13,892 nt of DNA. It comes from an uncultured Treponema sp. (GTDB lineage Bacteria; Spirochaetota; Spirochaetia; Treponematales; Treponemataceae). The translations under genes were made by a program, and so were the position numbers. The notes beneath the pieces are model-generated. The model worked only from the letters and a program-made list of their open reading frames with translations. It ran no database searches and was not told where the DNA came from. This document shows, in pieces, positions 6,398 through 13,884 of this stretch. How positions within the stretch are numbered: position 1 is the stretch's first letter; each line of letters starts with the position of its first letter. The stretch covers positions 1 through 13,892 of the forward strand of contig CAJPOF010000059.1 in the NCBI GenBank assembly GCA_905372235.1, in the 5' to 3' direction.

Positions 6398-7930
6398 ATG
6401 GCAGACTATGATGTAATCGTTATCGGCGCGGGTAACGGAGGGCTTTCGGCGGCTGTAACATTTGCGCAGGCGGGAAAGAAGGTCGCTGTCTTTGAAAAGC
6501 ACAACATTCCCGGCGGCTGCGGAACAAGTTTTTGCCGCGGACGTTTTGAATTCGAGGTGGCACTGCACCAGCTTAGTTCCATGGGAACGGCGGAAAAACC
6601 GGGAGACCTCAGGGTGCTTTTCGACCAGTACGGCATAACGGACAAAATCGACTGGATTCAAATTGAGTCGCTTTACAAAATCAATCTGCCTGGGGGAAAA
6701 GGGGTTGCTCTTCCTGCCGACAGATACAAGGCGGAAGAGACTCTTATAAAGGCGTTTCCCGAGGAAAAAGAGTCCATACACAGGTATTATGAGACCGTAT
6801 GGAAATTCAATCGGGAGATAATCGCATTCACTGCAAAAAGCGCTAACAGTTCAGGCGAGCCTTCTTCTATAAAGAAACTTGTAATGAAGGCTCTTTTTCC
6901 AAAACTGTATCCTACGCTTGCAAAGTATGCGGTAAAAAGTACAGACGATGTGCTGAACGAGTTTTTCAAAAGCAAGGAACTTCAATTGTGCCTTTCTGCG
7001 TACTGGTGCTTTATGGGGATGCCGCCTGAACGCTTCCCGTTTACTATTTTGGCACGCTGTACGTACATCTATACCGAAGACAAGCCATATTATCTTAGGG
7101 GCGGCTCTCAGGTTATCTCGCAGGCACTTACGGAAGCCATAAAAAAAGCGGGCGGTTCGGTGTTTTTTAACACGGGAGTTAAAAAAATCGTACTGAAAAA
7201 CGGCAAGGCATCGGGTATAATAACCGAGGACGGGGTGGAGCATACCTGTAAAAAGATTATCTCGAACATCTCTCCTACGGCGACCTACGCCAATCTTCTT
7301 GACGAAAAGGATATTCCCAAAAAGGCGCGTGAATACCTGAAGGCATATACTGTAGGAATTTCTGCGCTAACCTGCTTTATCGGCTTGGACTGTCCGCCTG
7401 AGACAGTTGGCTTTACAGATTCGTTCAACCTGACCTACGACACGCTTGATGCAAACCGCGACTTCATGAATTCGTATGAACTGAACACAGAAATAGATCC
7501 TATAGTCTCAACCTGCTACACGGTGGATGACCCTTCTGTTTCTCCAAAGGGAACGAGCATAGTTACTGCCGGAACGCTAAAATACGGCGAGGCATGGGAA
7601 AAACTTTCTCCGGAGCAGTACTACAAGGCAAAGTACGATGCTGCGAACACTATCGTAGACCGTCTTGAAAAACGCTATCCCGGATTCAGAAGCCACATCG
7701 AGGAGATGGAGGTCGCAACTCCGCTTACCCATATGCGATATTTGAATCATCCGGGTGGGGCGATTTACGGATATGAGCAGGATTTGAAGTCGTCTGTGTT
7801 CTTCTTTCCGAGAGACACGTTCATTCCAAATCTTGACTTTGCAAGCGGCTGGGTGAACACGTGCGGTTTCGGCCCAAATTACCTTTACGGTAACAGCGTG
7901 GCAAAGCGGATTTTGAAGGAGGAATGGTAA
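6398..7930 (+). CDS. CrtI/CrtISO/RetSat-like FAD-dependent oxidoreductase
   Basis: A 510-residue flavoprotein of the phytoene desaturase, carotenoid isomerase and retinol saturase superfamily. The N-terminal Rossmann motif DVIVIGAGNGG (5-15) is followed by the ribose-binding acidic residue E33 and by IPGGCGTSF (37-45), the loop matching PGG/AGGxxHTF in RetSat and CrtISO relatives. A C-terminal segment GWVNTCGFGPNYLYGNSVA (484-502) closes the FAD site. No membrane helix is clear, but the central region is typical of enzymes that dip into the bilayer to reach polyprenoid substrates. ATG 6398 is preferred to 6395 because of its spacing from GAGGGA (6388-6393), which overlaps the stop codon of the membrane protein gene. 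With a dedicated reductase encoded one base downstream, it probably saturates or isomerises a double bond in a hydrophobic substrate. No other carotenoid gene is nearby, so phytoene desaturation is unlikely. Confidence 0.85.
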   Translation: MADYDVIVIGAGNGGLSAAVTFAQAGKKVAVFEKHNIPGGCGTSFCRGRFEFEVALHQLSSMGTAEKPGDLRVLFDQYGITDKIDWIQIESLYKINLPGGKGVALPADRYKAEETLIKAFPEEKESIHRYYETVWKFNREIIAFTAKSANSSGEPSSIKKLVMKALFPKLYPTLAKYAVKSTDDVLNEFFKSKELQLCLSAYWCFMGMPPERFPFTILARCTYIYTEDKPYYLRGGSQVISQALTEAIKKAGGSVFFNTGVKKIVLKNGKASGIITEDGVEHTCKKIISNISPTATYANLLDEKDIPKKAREYLKAYTVGISALTCFIGLDCPPETVGFTDSFNLTYDTLDANRDFMNSYELNTEIDPIVSTCYTVDDPSVSPKGTSIVTAGTLKYGEAWEKLSPEQYYKAKYDAANTIVDRLEKRYPGFRSHIEEMEVATPLTHMRYLNHPGGAIYGYEQDLKSSVFFFPRDTFIPNLDFASGWVNTCGFGPNYLYGNSVAKRILKEEW

Positions 7931-7931
7931 C

Positions 7932-9092
7932 ATGCGTTCTATAAAAGACATACTTATCGGAACGATGGAAAACGGCAATGAAGTGCTTGAGGAAGTTCGT
8001 TTCGCCCGTAAAAGCGGCAAAGACATCTTGGTTCAAAAAGATGCAGTGCAGAGTTTGCTTGCAAAACTTCATCCGGGAAAACTTGACCTTGAGGTTTCGG
8101 ATATATATCCTTCAGCCGAAGACGCAAAAGTGTTTCGATTCGTTTCAAGGGACGGCTACCTTCCGCCGTTCGAGGCAGGTCAATACATAAACATATTCAT
8201 GGAAATCGACGGTGTATGCACATCACGACCGTATAGTATTTCCTCATCACCCAAACAGCGTTCGTATTACGAGATTACGGTCGCGGCGGTTCCGAACGGC
8301 TTTGTGTCCTCTCATTTCTTGAATGAGGTCAAAAAGGGCGACAGGTTCATAGCCACGTCTCCTTCGGGACGCTTCCATTACAATCCTGTGTTCCACTCAA
8401 AAAAATCAGTGTTCCTTGCAGGCGGAAGCGGAATCACTCCGTTCATGAGCATGATACGGGAAGTCCTTGAAAGCGGAGAGGAGAGGGAAATATTTCTGCT
8501 TTATGGAAACCGCACGGAAAAGCTTTCTTCCTACCATGCGGAATTGACTTCCTTTGCAGAAAACTATCCTAATTTCCATTATCAGCTTGTGATTTCCAAC
8601 GACGAATCGTACAAGGGAAAGAAAGGATTTATTGACGCCAAATGCATACAAGACTTTGTAAAGAAGACGGACGATGCCACATTCTATATGTGCGGTCCGC
8701 AGGTCATGAGTGATTTCTGCACAAAGGCGTTGGAGGAATTGCACGTAAAGCCAAGGAACATCAGGCGGGAAATGTTCGGAACAAGAAGGGACATTCAGAA
8801 TGAGCCGCTCTGGCCTGAAAACCTAACCGGTAAAGAGACGTTCAAGATTTCGGTAGGCGGAAAAACTTTCGACGGAATCTCTGGTGAAAGTCTTCTTACG
8901 AGCCTTGAGCGTGCGGGAATCAGGGTGAACGTGTGCTGCCGTAGCGGAGAATGCAGTCTTTGCAGGGTGAAACTTGAAAGCGGAAAAGTTTTTGTTCCTA
9001 GGGGTGCGCTTCTTCGCCATGCGGACGGAAAATTCGGCTACATACATTCGTGCAAGGCATATCCAATAACGGATATAGAATTATCGTTTTAA
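7932..9092 (+). CDS. FAD/NAD(P)H reductase with C-terminal 2Fe-2S ferredoxin domain
   Basis: A 386-residue electron-transfer protein. Residues about 50-280 form a ferredoxin-NADP reductase module: FAD-binding RPYSISS (99-105), nicotinamide-binding GGSGITP (164-170) and the CGPQVM motif (254-259). Residues about 302-386 form a plant-type 2Fe-2S ferredoxin with ligands Cys336, Cys341, Cys344 and Cys374 (C-x4-C-x2-C, then HSC). The layout is that of class IA-type oxygenase reductases, the phenol hydroxylase and NADH:acceptor groups with C-terminal ferredoxin, and of Hcr. About 45 N-terminal residues precede the usual domain start. AAGGAGG (7916-7922) lies 9 nt before the ATG, and one base separates it from the preceding stop codon. 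It probably passes electrons from NAD(P)H to the neighbouring flavoprotein or to the membrane pair. Confidence 0.9.
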   Translation: MRSIKDILIGTMENGNEVLEEVRFARKSGKDILVQKDAVQSLLAKLHPGKLDLEVSDIYPSAEDAKVFRFVSRDGYLPPFEAGQYINIFMEIDGVCTSRPYSISSSPKQRSYYEITVAAVPNGFVSSHFLNEVKKGDRFIATSPSGRFHYNPVFHSKKSVFLAGGSGITPFMSMIREVLESGEEREIFLLYGNRTEKLSSYHAELTSFAENYPNFHYQLVISNDESYKGKKGFIDAKCIQDFVKKTDDATFYMCGPQVMSDFCTKALEELHVKPRNIRREMFGTRRDIQNEPLWPENLTGKETFKISVGGKTFDGISGESLLTSLERAGIRVNVCCRSGECSLCRVKLESGKVFVPRGALLRHADGKFGYIHSCKAYPITDIELSF

Positions 9093-9098
9093 TATTAA

Positions 9099-9130
9099 AC
9101 CAGTTCTGAAACTGAAGTCTCCGAACTGGT
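9099..9130 (+). other. Stem-loop inside the redox operon
   Basis: Perfect 8-bp arms ACCAGTTC (9099-9106) and GAACTGGT (9123-9130) enclose a 16-nt loop in the 67-bp gap between the reductase and the second membrane protein. The following sequence (CTATTACATTTTC) is a poor terminator tail. It is more likely an mRNA-stability or processing hairpin, or a partial terminator that lowers expression of the last gene. Confidence 0.6.
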
Positions 9131-9159
9131 CTATTACATTTTCATGGAGGAAGACAATT

Positions 9160-10095
9160 ATGTTCTTTTTTACAAACTACACATGGCAGAATGTCCTTAT
9201 AGGATTGGCAGTTCTTGTGGGGCTTATTCTGGTCAACGACATCACAAGACGAAGCAAATGGCTTTCGTTCGCGGTGTATATAGTGCTGCCTTTGGTTCTT
9301 ACGTTTACCGTATGGCCAAAGACTGCCGTTAGAGGAAACGGGGATTGGTTTCCGGTCGTAAAGACGTATTCGGCTTTGGTTGGCGTTGTGGGCTTCATGG
9401 CTATCCGCTACATCAAAGGTGCGTCTACAAAAAAATGGCTGCTTTTCTTTCCGTTTCTGATTTTGTCTATAAACATTGCGGAAGCGGTCTACCGCGACTT
9501 CGAGGTGTTTTTTGCATACCGTGGAGAAGCTGTGATGAACAGCGTGGACGGGCTTTTCATGCAGGGCGGAATATGGAATGTCCTTAATGCGATTGCCGGA
9601 ATAGTGCTTATACTTACGCTCTCCGGCGTGTTCGGCATAAAGGTTGCAAATACAAAATCCAAGGACATGATATGGCCCGACCAATTATGGTTCTGGATTA
9701 TTGCATATGACCTTTGGAATATTTCGTATTGCTATAACTGCATATCCACCCGTTCAATGTACGCCGGCTTATTGCTTCTTTTGTCATGCACGCTAAGCGA
9801 GTTTTTCCTCAAGAAAGGTGCATGGCTTCAGCACCGCGCACAGACACTCGCTCTTTGGGCAATGTTTTCTATCACTTTTTCAAGTTACGCAAAATCTCCG
9901 TTGTTCTCGATAACTTCAAGCTATAAGCCCGCTGCTCTTATCGTGATAAGCATATTGTCCATAGGCTCGAATGTCGCTGTCCTTGTGTATGAAATTATGC
10001 ATATCGTAAAAACGAAGCGGAATCCTGTTACAGAGGATCTTTATTCGGACTTGAAGTCATATAAAGTCGTGCTGAAGGACAATAACCTAAACTGA
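9160..10095 (+). CDS. DUF5692 family polytopic membrane protein (second paralogue)
   Basis: A 311-residue integral membrane protein with about eight hydrophobic segments. It opens with a short periplasm- or membrane-facing stretch (FFFTNYTWQNVLI) and ends in a charged cytoplasmic tail (285-311). Recognisable features are LVNDITRRSKW (24-34), VVGFMAIRYIK (76-86), INIAEAVYRDF (104-114), MQGGIWNVLNAIAGI (134-148), WPDQLWFWIIAYDLWN (172-187) and KKGAWLQHRAQTLA (218-231), which I associate with DUF5692. No function is established for that family. It shares several of these motifs with the first gene of the operon. GGAGGAAG (9146-9153) precedes the ATG. It is the last gene of the operon, followed after about 105 bp by a terminator-like hairpin. 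Conserved acidic, Arg, Asn and Trp residues in the membrane suggest binding of a cofactor, quinone or lipid; this is inference. Confidence 0.82.
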   Translation: MFFFTNYTWQNVLIGLAVLVGLILVNDITRRSKWLSFAVYIVLPLVLTFTVWPKTAVRGNGDWFPVVKTYSALVGVVGFMAIRYIKGASTKKWLLFFPFLILSINIAEAVYRDFEVFFAYRGEAVMNSVDGLFMQGGIWNVLNAIAGIVLILTLSGVFGIKVANTKSKDMIWPDQLWFWIIAYDLWNISYCYNCISTRSMYAGLLLLLSCTLSEFFLKKGAWLQHRAQTLALWAMFSITFSSYAKSPLFSITSSYKPAALIVISILSIGSNVAVLVYEIMHIVKTKRNPVTEDLYSDLKSYKVVLKDNNLN

Positions 10096-10159
10096 TTTGA
10101 TTGGACTTTGCTTCCTGTAAGGCTTTTACTCAAGCAAGCATTGGGCAATCCTTGACTTT

Positions 10160-10165
10160 TATGAT
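10160..10165 (+). promoter_or_regulatory. Candidate -10 element for the msrAB leader
   Basis: TATGAT (10160-10165) matches five of six bases of TATAAT, but no good -35 lies at the usual distance. A start near 10172 would give a leader of about 95 nt containing the terminator-like hairpin at 10200-10246. Without a promoter here, msrAB would depend on read-through from the redox operon. Confidence 0.3.
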
Positions 10166-10199
10166 AAACACTTTGCACGGAAGTAAATCGTTTTTTCTG

Positions 10200-10251
10200 C
10201 ACGGATAAGATTAAGGTTCAAAATGTTTTTGGTTCTCTTATCCGTGTTTTT
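10200..10251 (+). terminator. Terminator or attenuator before msrAB
   Basis: Perfect 11-bp arms CACGGATAAGA (10200-10210) and TCTTATCCGTG (10236-10246) run into TTTTT (10247-10251), the form of an intrinsic terminator. It would end the DUF5692/redox operon. The T tract is only 2 nt from the SD of msrAB (AAGGA, 10254-10258), leaving no room for a promoter between them, so it must also lie in the msrAB leader. A second GCACGGA at 10175-10181 duplicates the base of the left arm and could compete for the right arm. Confidence 0.8.
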
Positions 10252-10266
10252 ATAAGGACTTTATTT

Positions 10267-11364
10267 ATGAATAGAGCAAAGTCTATAAAGACTCTTTCCT
10301 TTTTCTTGTGTATTTTTTTTGTATGCGCATCGTGCGTAAAACCTCAGGCTCAAACCTCTTTTGACGGAAAAAGGCTGGGGACGGAAAAAGAGGTTCATAT
10401 GCAGAGTAAAAAAAGTGTTCCTATAAACTCAAAGGAAATATATCTTGCAGGCGGATGTTTTTGGGGCGTGGAAGCGTATTTCAAGCGAATACCCGGAGTT
10501 ACTTTGACGGAAACGGGTTACGCCAACGGAAAAACGGACAAAACCACCTATCGAGAGCTTGATAAAACCGATCATGCGGAGACCGTGCGAATCGTATACG
10601 AGCCTTCAAGGGTCAGTCTTGAAGAAATACTTTTTCATTTTTTTCGGATAATAGATCCTACTTCCGTGAACAAGCAGGGAAACGACATCGGCCGCCAATA
10701 CAGAACGGGCATATACTACAAAAATCCGTCGGACGAAAAATCTGTTAATTCATTCATTGCTTTTATGCGGAAAAAATATTCAAAACCGCTTGCTGTCGAG
10801 ACCGCTTTATTGAAAAACTTTGTCCGTGCGGAAGAATACCATCAGGATTATTTGGACAAAAATAAAGGCGGATATTGTCATATAGACTTGTCGCTTTCCT
10901 CTAAGCCTTTGTCCGACGAAAGCCGTTTTCCTGTTCCAGGCAAAGACTCCTTGAAAAAAAGTCTTAGTCCTATTCAATACGAGGTTACGCAGAACAAGGC
11001 GACTGAAAAACCTTTTTCAAGCGAATACGACAAGTTCGATGAAAAAGGAATCTATGTCGATATAGTTACGGGAAAGCCACTTTTTTCGTCAAGCGACAAG
11101 TACGATGCAGGTTGCGGCTGGCCGAGTTTCACAAAACCCATAACGACGGATGCGCTGGGATATGAGAGCGATTACAGCCACGGAATGAGCCGAACGGAAG
11201 TCTTGTCTAAAAGAAGCCGAGCCCACTTGGGCCACGTGTTTGATGATGGGCCAATCGAAAAAGGCGGACTGCGCTACTGCATAAACGGTGCATCTCTTAG
11301 ATTCGTTCCGTATAACCAAATGGAAAAGGAAGGCTACGGAGATTATCTTCCGTATGTAAAATAG
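10267..11364 (+). CDS. msrAB: Lipoprotein MsrA-MsrB methionine sulfoxide reductase fusion
   Basis: A 365-residue bifunctional enzyme that reduces both S- and R-epimers of methionine sulfoxide in damaged proteins. Residues 1-22 form a hydrophobic leader with lipobox VCAS-C23, so the enzyme is predicted to be membrane-tethered outside the cytoplasm. MsrA spans about 56-208, with catalytic Cys64 in GGCFWG, the EEYHQDY segment (189-195) and a recycling Cys204 (GGYCH). MsrB spans about 237-365, with GCGWPSF (282-288, likely resolving Cys283), RAHLGHVFDDGP (318-329) and catalytic Cys338 in RYCIN. The two CxxC pairs of zinc-binding MsrB are absent, so this is the zinc-free form. The order MsrA-MsrB is that of Neisseria PilB and streptococcal MsrAB. 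SD AAGGA (10254-10258) directly follows a terminator-like hairpin. No thioredoxin-like partner gene is seen in the window. Confidence 0.95.
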   Translation: MNRAKSIKTLSFFLCIFFVCASCVKPQAQTSFDGKRLGTEKEVHMQSKKSVPINSKEIYLAGGCFWGVEAYFKRIPGVTLTETGYANGKTDKTTYRELDKTDHAETVRIVYEPSRVSLEEILFHFFRIIDPTSVNKQGNDIGRQYRTGIYYKNPSDEKSVNSFIAFMRKKYSKPLAVETALLKNFVRAEEYHQDYLDKNKGGYCHIDLSLSSKPLSDESRFPVPGKDSLKKSLSPIQYEVTQNKATEKPFSSEYDKFDEKGIYVDIVTGKPLFSSSDKYDAGCGWPSFTKPITTDALGYESDYSHGMSRTEVLSKRSRAHLGHVFDDGPIEKGGLRYCINGASLRFVPYNQMEKEGYGDYLPYVK

Positions 11365-11421
11365 GCGGATTTCGTCTTGCCCCTTTACTCGAATGTAGGG
11401 GAGGCAATATTCCCGCTTTGT

Positions 11422-11464
11422 TAAAATAAAAATGCCGTGGTTTATCCACGGCATTTTTATTTTA
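11422..11464. terminator. Bidirectional terminator between msrAB and chemoreceptor gene
   Basis: Perfect 19-bp arms (11422-11440 and 11446-11464) with GC-rich core TGCCGTGG/CCACGGCA, a 5-nt loop and A/T tracts on the outside give a terminator on both strands. It lies 57 bp past the msrAB stop and 14 bp past the chemoreceptor stop, serving both convergent genes. Confidence 0.93.
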
Positions 11465-11478
11465 TAGAGTTTAATCCC

Positions 11479-13662
11479 CTATAGCTTGAACTTGCTTACT
11501 TCGGAAGTAATGTTTTCGATGCTCTCTTTGTTCTTTTGGGCAATCTCGTTCACTTTTTCAACAGAACTTGTTATCTGTTCCGCTTCGTTTGCAATTTCGT
11601 TCATCCTTTCGGTTGTTTCATGCGTGATTTCTGAAAGTTTTTTCATCTCGATGGTAATCTGTTCTCCGCCTTCAATCATTTCCGCAGAGCTTGTGCTAAG
11701 TTCGTTTGTTACATCGTTAAGTTTATCTATAGCATCCAGCACCTGCCTTGCGTTTTCTTCCTGTTCGTGCATGACGTTCACAATTGAATCTTCTTTGTCG
11801 GAGATCCTGCTTACAGATTCATAGACTTCTATGAACGTTTTTTCAGCCTGAGAACCCGATACGGTAAGTTGTCCGATTATTTCCGTGGATTCTTTTAAGA
11901 CGATTCCAATCTGCTTTCCCTGCGTGTTGGATTCTTCGGCAAGTTTTCGGATTTCGTCTGCGACTACGGCAAATCCCTTTCCGGTTTCTCCTGCGTGCGC
12001 CGCCTCTATCGCAGCATTCATCGCAAGAAGATTCGTTTGGCTTGCGATATTTTGGATAACCTGACTTGCCTCAAGAAGGGAGGCGGACTTTTCTGCTATC
12101 TGGTTTACCACCTCGTTTGCCATGCGGGCACCGTCTTTTCCGAGTTTTGTCTGGTTGTACACATTCTTTATGAGCCTGTTGCTTTCTTCAAGAGTCTCAG
12201 TTATTTGGACGGTGTTTTCTGCCATTTGCGTTATAAGCGATGTAGATTCTGAAATTGCCTGCGTCCTGCGATCTATGCCTTTTACAAGCCGATTTAGTTT
12301 TTCGTTTATCTGCTCAACTGTCGCAACAGTTTCGGTTACGCTTGCCGCTTGACTCAAAGCCTTTTCTTTTACGGTGCTGACGTTTCCGCCTATATGCCTT
12401 ATTGATGACATTGTTTGTGCCATATTGCTTGAAAGGTCAGAACTCACCGTCGTCATGTTGTCAGTTTCAGCTCTTAGCAAGGTAAACATATCGTGGCTGT
12501 TTTCTATAGCTGAGTTCAGGTTTTCCATCAGCTTTCCAATCTCGTTGTTGCTCTTTACTTCTATCCTGTCGGTAAGGTCTCCATCGGCAATTTTGTTTAA
12601 TATTACGCTTATCCGAGCAAAGTATTTTTTAAGAGCACGGACGGCAAAAAATGCCATGGTAAAGTAGCAGATGAACATCAGAATCTCGATGATTATCATG
12701 TTATGAATAAGGGAATAGAACAACGAAAGAATTTCGTTTTGCTCGATAAAGATAAAAAGTTTCCAGCCTGTTTCTGGAAGCTGGAACATGGTGGTTTTCC
12801 ATTTCTTTCCATCAAGATTTATGATGTGTGATCCACTTGTCATTTTGTTCATTTCTGTAAACGCTTCTACACCGATTTCAAGCAAAGTCTTTGAGTTATA
12901 TTGTGGATGCTTTGGATCTGCCATGATAAGAGCGTCGTCTTGCACCAGCATTATATAACCTGAGTTTCCAATGCTGATTTTGCTTATGAAATCGGTAAGT
13001 TGGGCAAGTCCTATATCAACTCCTACGCATCCTATATATTCATTTTTCTCATTTTTTACGCTTTGCGAGATGGTAATAGTGAGTTCTCCGGAAGCGGAAG
13101 CATAGACTTCGGTTGTTATGGCCTTTCCATTGGAGGCTATTGCCTTTTTGTACCACGGTCTTGTGCGGGGATCTAATACTTTTTCATTCCATTGCTCTTT
13201 AAGTTCTGCAAGTCCTCCCCAGATAGTTCCCATGTATATTTCTTTGAATTCTGGATAATGCGCCTTTGTGCGTTCAAACAAAGATACAATATCTTTTTCG
13301 GTTTTGCCTTCGTGCGTGTTTTTTGCACCCAACCTTGAAGCTTCCGCGGCATAACTGTAGATTGTCGGGTCGGCGTTCTTTACTTCCGGAGATTCGGCAA
13401 GTATTCCTGTTACATTTTTTGCATCCTGCATAAAATGATTTATGTTTTTTTCTATGTTTGAAAACTGCTGTGCCACAAGTTCGTCGAATAGGGCTATGCT
13501 TTTTCTGTGTAGCTGCACACCGATAAATACGCTTATAAAGCTCACTATTGAAACAATAGTTATTGCGATTCCTCTAAAAATCCTTACGCTAATAGGCGTA
13601 GCCTTTTTTACCCTGACAGATTTTCCATCAGGACGTGCAGAACTATTTCCCATGTTTTCCAT
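11479..13662 (-). CDS. Methyl-accepting chemotaxis protein (dCache-HAMP-MCP)
   Basis: A 727-residue transmembrane chemoreceptor that senses a ligand outside the membrane and controls CheA through CheW. TM1 is at about 29-49, a double-Cache sensor at about 50-318, TM2 at about 320-342, HAMP at about 343-395, and a long coiled-coil signalling domain from about 400 to 727. Its hairpin tip includes NLLAMNAAIEAAHAGETGKG (544-563). The sensor carries DPRTRPWY (164-171), Y187 and VGVDIG (213-218), close to the R-x-W-Y...Y...D pattern of amino-acid-binding dCache_1 domains, but the Asp expected two residues after the Tyr is Ser189. There is no C-terminal NWETF-type CheR tether. GAGG lies 10 nt before the ATG at 13662. 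The gene is monocistronic, converging on msrAB with a shared terminator. Confidence 0.95.
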   Translation of the reverse strand: MENMGNSSARPDGKSVRVKKATPISVRIFRGIAITIVSIVSFISVFIGVQLHRKSIALFDELVAQQFSNIEKNINHFMQDAKNVTGILAESPEVKNADPTIYSYAAEASRLGAKNTHEGKTEKDIVSLFERTKAHYPEFKEIYMGTIWGGLAELKEQWNEKVLDPRTRPWYKKAIASNGKAITTEVYASASGELTITISQSVKNEKNEYIGCVGVDIGLAQLTDFISKISIGNSGYIMLVQDDALIMADPKHPQYNSKTLLEIGVEAFTEMNKMTSGSHIINLDGKKWKTTMFQLPETGWKLFIFIEQNEILSLFYSLIHNMIIIEILMFICYFTMAFFAVRALKKYFARISVILNKIADGDLTDRIEVKSNNEIGKLMENLNSAIENSHDMFTLLRAETDNMTTVSSDLSSNMAQTMSSIRHIGGNVSTVKEKALSQAASVTETVATVEQINEKLNRLVKGIDRRTQAISESTSLITQMAENTVQITETLEESNRLIKNVYNQTKLGKDGARMANEVVNQIAEKSASLLEASQVIQNIASQTNLLAMNAAIEAAHAGETGKGFAVVADEIRKLAEESNTQGKQIGIVLKESTEIIGQLTVSGSQAEKTFIEVYESVSRISDKEDSIVNVMHEQEENARQVLDAIDKLNDVTNELSTSSAEMIEGGEQITIEMKKLSEITHETTERMNEIANEAEQITSSVEKVNEIAQKNKESIENITSEVSKFKL

Positions 13663-13691
13663 AATTCTTATTCCTCTAGTTTTTAGAAAAT

Positions 13692-13719
13692 ATAGTAATT
13701 TGTATTAAGCAGTGAGTAA
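13692..13719 (-). promoter_or_regulatory. Candidate promoter of the chemoreceptor gene
   Basis: On the minus strand, TTACTC (13719-13714) and TACTAT (13697-13692) are 16 nt apart, giving a leader of about 25 nt before the ATG at 13662. The -10 matches four of six consensus bases. No sigma28-type flagellar-class promoter was seen in the 230 bp upstream. An inverted repeat AATATC-GT-GATATT (13785-13798) lies further upstream and could be an operator. Confidence 0.4.
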
Positions 13720-13855
13720 CGATTTTTATTAACTCTATATTTTTTTTGTTCTTTAGTCTTATGGTAAAAAGCGAATTTGGTGAGAATATCGTGATATTGC
13801 GAAAAATTTGAAGATGTTCTTTAATCTCGAGTATCGTCTCTATTTTTTATAATTA

Positions 13856-13884
13856 TTGACGGTTTTTAAGTGATTTTATACTAT
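13856..13884 (+). promoter_or_regulatory. Sigma70-like promoter reading out of the window
   Basis: TTGACG (13856-13861) and TACTAT (13879-13884) are separated by exactly 17 nt. The -35 matches five of six and the -10 four of six consensus bases. It points right, so a plus-strand gene divergent from the chemoreceptor gene is expected just past the window. Confidence 0.6.

Noticed and set aside
6230..6781. Long minus-strand frame overlapping the first membrane protein and flavoprotein genes (183 codons).
   Set aside because: It is antisense to two well-supported genes, with no SD and a composition typical of a shadow frame.
9142..9684. Minus-strand frame of 180 codons across the second membrane protein.
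   Set aside because: Antisense shadow of a gene with a good SD and recognised motifs.
13785..13798. AATATC-GT-GATATT inverted repeat as an operator.
   Set aside because: It is about 70 bp upstream of the proposed chemoreceptor -35, in AT-rich sequence where short palindromes are common; no regulator gene is nearby.
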